Assembly: GCA_023512255.1 (NCBI GenBank) | Contig: JAILZY010000009.1 | Coordinates: 1 to 64,000 of the forward strand | DNA from: a bacterium | Lineage (GTDB): Bacteria; SZUA-182; DTGQ01 | Direction: 5' to 3' | DNA: 64,000 nucleotides | In this document: positions 61,469-64,000 of the stretch, piece after piece | Layout of the letters: every line of letters begins with the position of its first letter | How positions within the stretch are numbered: the first letter of the stretch is position 1 | Made by a program: the position numbers and the translations under genes | Notes under the pieces: generated by a model | What the model was told of the DNA's origin: nothing | The model's database searches: none | Seen by the model: only the letters and a program-made list of their open reading frames with translations

Positions 61469-62737
61469 ATGATGCTCTCTTTCTATCTCTGGACCCTGAT
61501 TATAATTGGCCGCCCCCAGGATATCTTTCCCGATCTTCTGTTTCACCTTCATCCGGGTAAGATAGCGGCTTTGCTTACTATCGGGCTCTATGGATTGAAC
61601 ATCAAGAAAAGGGTTAATGAGGATCTGTTCAAAAGCCCTGAGGTTTTGATTTTTCTGCTCTTTGGACTTCTTATGGTCGCCTCTGGTTTATTCGGTGTCT
61701 ATCCACGGCAGAGCCTAGAGTTTTTGAAACAGGATTTTTTAAAACTGGCTATATACTTTCTGATCCTAAGCCGGATTATAATTACCCCCGATGATATCCG
61801 CAAGCTTGCCTGGGTGATTGTCTTAGCTGCGGTTATGATTTCTCTGGCCAGCCTTCGGTTGAAGGCTCAGGGTGAGCGGATCAGTGTCGGCACCATGTAT
61901 GACCCAAATGATCTGGCTATGGTCCTGGTCATATCCTTCCCCTTTCTTCTGCACTTTTTCCTTGAGGGCGGAAGGGTTCAGAAGGCAGCTTTGGCTGGAG
62001 CTGGGGCTATTGTCTTGTCAGCCTTTTTACTCACCAAGTCGCGGGGAGGCTTCTTAGGCCTGGTAGCTGTTATCCTAGCCTTTGCAGCCACAGGCTCCTC
62101 CGGGGAGCCAGATGGGGGGAAAAAGTGGTCCAAGAGGGTGGTTATTCTGCTCCTGACTCTGGCTCTGGCTGGTTTGGCCACCAGCCAGTACTGGCAACGC
62201 ATCCGAACTATTTTCTCTCGCCAGGACCGAGGCTCCATGAGAGAAGTGATCTGGAAGCGAGGGCTGGTTCTATTTGCCGAACACCCTTGGCTGGGGGTTG
62301 GGGTTGACTGCTTTTCCACTGCCTATGGCCGGGCTCTTGAGCAGGGAAAGTTTTATCATCTTGGGAATGTATATGATCGGGCTTGGAAAGCGGCTCACAA
62401 TAGCTTTTTGCAGGTAGGAGCCGAGATGGGCATTTTCGGCTTTCTGATTTTCCTTTTCCTGATCGGCCTATCTTGCTGGAATTTCCAGCAGGCCAAGTAC
62501 CTAGCCCGGGTCGCCTCGGCTCCGGATATCCAGCAGCTGGCCGAGATGTTTTCCCTAGGATTGATCGGCTTTCTAGTCTGCGGCTTTTTTCTCTCTCAGG
62601 CCTATTCAGTCTTTCCATACCTCTTTTTGGCTGTTTCGGGTCTTTTGCGCCGCCAGGCGGCAAGTTGCCAAGTGGCAAGTTGCCAAGTGGAAAGCGGCCA
62701 GAAGGATGGAAGAAGCCAGAAGGATGGAATAAGATGA
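61469..62737 (+). CDS. O-antigen ligase/polymerase-like membrane protein (Wzy/WaaL type)
   Basis: This inner-membrane protein of the O-antigen ligase family has about 10-12 helices and a long periplasmic loop. The region GTMYDPNDLAMVLVISFPF and the Wzy_C-type motif AHNSFLQVGAEMGIFGFLIF near residue 310 are characteristic. A loop containing RIRTIFSRQDRGSMREVIWK, then LFAEHPWLGVG, is also typical of the ligase family. It probably polymerises or ligates the exopolysaccharide units flipped by the product of 56799-58265. Its last 26 residues are made of tandem microduplications (SCQVASCQVESGQKDGRS and then QKDGIR). The stop overlaps the next start (ATGA at 62734). Confidence 0.88.
   Translation: MMLSFYLWTLIIIGRPQDIFPDLLFHLHPGKIAALLTIGLYGLNIKKRVNEDLFKSPEVLIFLLFGLLMVASGLFGVYPRQSLEFLKQDFLKLAIYFLILSRIIITPDDIRKLAWVIVLAAVMISLASLRLKAQGERISVGTMYDPNDLAMVLVISFPFLLHFFLEGGRVQKAALAGAGAIVLSAFLLTKSRGGFLGLVAVILAFAATGSSGEPDGGKKWSKRVVILLLTLALAGLATSQYWQRIRTIFSRQDRGSMREVIWKRGLVLFAEHPWLGVGVDCFSTAYGRALEQGKFYHLGNVYDRAWKAAHNSFLQVGAEMGIFGFLIFLFLIGLSCWNFQQAKYLARVASAPDIQQLAEMFSLGLIGFLVCGFFLSQAYSVFPYLFLAVSGLLRRQAASCQVASCQVESGQKDGRSQKDGIR
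62659..62729 (+). repeat. Two tandem microduplications at the polymerase 3' end
   Basis: GGCAAGTTGCCAAGT occurs at 62659-62673 and 62674-62688. GCCAGAAGGATGGAA occurs at 62697-62711 and 62715-62729. Both are in frame and extend the C-terminus with SCQVA and SGQKD-type repeats. Confidence 0.95.
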
Positions 62738-64000
62738 GTCAAAAGCAGCCAGCAGTGGTGGGCCAGCGAGTCGAAGACTGGGGGCTTGAAAATCGGCAGG
62801 GGCTGCTTATCATTGACGGTGTAAGTTGTCTGGATCTGGTCAGGGAATTTGGCACTCCCCTGCATGTGGTTCACGAGAGGCGGCTTCAGAGCAACATCAG
62901 GCGCTTTAGAGCCGCGTTTTCAGGATATGAGCCTGGGGTGCAGATTTTCTATTCCTACAAATCAAATGGCATCCCTGGAGTATTGAAGCTTCTACACCAG
63001 AGGGGAGAAGAAGAGGGAGAAGAAGGACTTGGGGCCGAGGTCATATCGCCTTATGAATTGTGGCTAGCCATGCGGATGGGAGTGGATCCCCGGCGGATTG
63101 TCTATAATGGCCTGGATAAGCCGCCTGATAGTCTGAGACTGGCTCTTGGGGCCGGAGTGAGAATCAATGCCGACTCCCTTATAGAGCTGAAGCGGCTTGA
63201 AGCTGTGGCCAAAGAGCTTGGCGTTGGCTGTGAAATAGGAATTAGGGTTTGCCCTCAGGTTGGCTGGAATTCCCAGTTCGGCCTGGGACTTGCTAATGGG
63301 CAGGCTGAGCAGGCCATAGACTATATTAGCCGCTCCTCATACCTTACCTGCACCGGCCTGATGTGTCATGTTACTACCCGAGCCACGGAAGCAAAGCCTC
63401 ATATCAGAGCCTGCTTGGAGCTTGTGCGGTTTGCGGCCAAAGTTTGCCGCCGCTACGGCCTCAAGATCAAAACCCTTGATCTTGGGGGAGGCTTTGGGGT
63501 GCCAACCGTCAAGGGGCTCTCTTACTGGGAGAGCCTTTGCTACCGGCTCTTGAACCACCCACCAAAGCCACCAAAGGCTGGAGAGTGCCAGCCGATTGAG
63601 AGCCTGGCCGAGCAAATCCTGAGCGCACTCGGCAGGGAGTGCGAGCGGCTGAAGATCGACCCACCCATCCTCTGCCTTGAGCCGGGCAGAATTATTACTA
63701 GCGATGCTCAACTGCTGCTGTTAACGGTGGCGGGAGTAAAGCCCGGCGACAAAAGATGCCTCTTTGCCATTACCGATGGCGGAAGGTTTACTACTAACTA
63801 CCCCCTGGATCATGAGTACCATGCCGCTTTTGTGGCCAATAGGCTGAATGATCCCCCTGGGCAGGAATATTTCGTGGTCGGAAGGCTGTGCTCCCCTGGT
63901 GATTGGGTTTTTCGAAGCATTCGTCTGCCTTGGCTTCAGGCTGGAGACATATTGGCTATTATGGATTCGGGCGCCTATTTTACCCAGTTTTCGACCAATT
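62734..64000 (+). CDS. PLP-dependent decarboxylase (LysA/ornithine decarboxylase fold), 3' end missing
   Basis: The frame opened by ATG 62734 (overlapping the polymerase stop) stays open to the window edge, at least 422 codons. It is a fold-III alanine-racemase-type PLP decarboxylase. The PLP lysine lies in FYSYKSNGIPGVL near residue 74. The glycine-rich phosphate loop is TLDLGGGFGVPTVKG near 248, and EPGR near 315 and the LCSPGDWVF segment near 386 match the LysA active-site motifs. Enzymes of this type are recurrent in exosortase-A-associated polysaccharide loci. The substrate (diaminopimelate, ornithine or other) cannot be decided. A low-complexity GEEEGEEG insert lies near residue 91. Confidence 0.85.
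   Translation, partial: MSQKQPAVVGQRVEDWGLENRQGLLIIDGVSCLDLVREFGTPLHVVHERRLQSNIRRFRAAFSGYEPGVQIFYSYKSNGIPGVLKLLHQRGEEEGEEGLGAEVISPYELWLAMRMGVDPRRIVYNGLDKPPDSLRLALGAGVRINADSLIELKRLEAVAKELGVGCEIGIRVCPQVGWNSQFGLGLANGQAEQAIDYISRSSYLTCTGLMCHVTTRATEAKPHIRACLELVRFAAKVCRRYGLKIKTLDLGGGFGVPTVKGLSYWESLCYRLLNHPPKPPKAGECQPIESLAEQILSALGRECERLKIDPPILCLEPGRIITSDAQLLLLTVAGVKPGDKRCLFAITDGGRFTTNYPLDHEYHAAFVANRLNDPPGQEYFVVGRLCSPGDWVFRSIRLPWLQAGDILAIMDSGAYFTQFSTN

Overview
The window comes from a diderm (Gram-negative) bacterium with roughly balanced GC content. Evidence for an outer membrane includes a secretin, a TolC-type channel, a CpoB/YbgF-like lipoprotein and BamB-like PQQ propellers. LL-diaminopimelate aminotransferase, long-form HisG, a haem-binding (CxxCH) HD-GYP sensor and an exopolysaccharide locus of the kind often linked to exosortase A suggest an uncultured lineage near the former Deltaproteobacteria or Nitrospirota. 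The sequence alone does not fix the taxon. No rRNA, tRNA or CRISPR array was found.

Layout. (1) 0.1-11.7 kb, plus strand: a type IV pilus / MSHA-like machine (ExeA-type ATPase, PilM, PilN, PilO with a PilP-like tail, secretin, PilB/GspE, PilC/GspF), then a small unknown protein, a CpoB-like TPR lipoprotein and a LysM protein, closed by a hairpin. (2) 11.8-33.4 kb, almost all minus strand: a secreted protein behind an AT-rich leader, an HD-GYP sensor, a dipeptide/oligopeptide ABC importer whose two ATPases are fused, SecG, a TolC-MacA-MacB-type exporter with a MITE between tolC and macA, a TolB-like propeller, a right-handed beta-helix protein and two paralogous small secreted proteins. (3) 33.4-34.98 kb: AT-rich DNA and nested repeats without a credible gene. 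(4) 35-42.6 kb, plus strand: mltG, hisG, a sensor kinase with a degenerate receiver, dapL, folK and panB. A 1-kb cassette carrying a DUF6338-like gene interrupted by TGA sits between folK and panB, flanked by a 53-bp direct repeat. (5) 42.6-53.2 kb: a second copy of the MITE, an acyltransferase, a 1448-residue PQQ-propeller/HYR protein, two decayed transposases, and a papain-like protease ending in cohesin and dockerin modules. (6) 53.2-64 kb: an exopolysaccharide operon (FemAB-like acyltransferase, NodB deacetylase, glycosyltransferase, flippase, asparagine synthase-like protein lacking the usual N-terminal Cys, CapA-like protein, O-antigen ligase-like polymerase and a PLP decarboxylase cut by the window edge).

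Three signals stand out beyond gene content. First, perfect or near-perfect tandem microduplications of 11-20 bp recur at the ends of genes, often copying the stop codon or the ribosome-binding site. Second, a small mobile element with about 23-bp terminal inverted repeats occurs twice (113 and 142 bp), each time with its own perfect 8-bp target duplication. The longer copy differs mainly by two tandem microduplications. Third, a pair of 16-bp palindromes (ATGAAA-N4-TTTCAT) spaced exactly 21 bp apart occurs upstream of two unrelated secreted-protein loci 21 kb apart, which looks like a shared operator.
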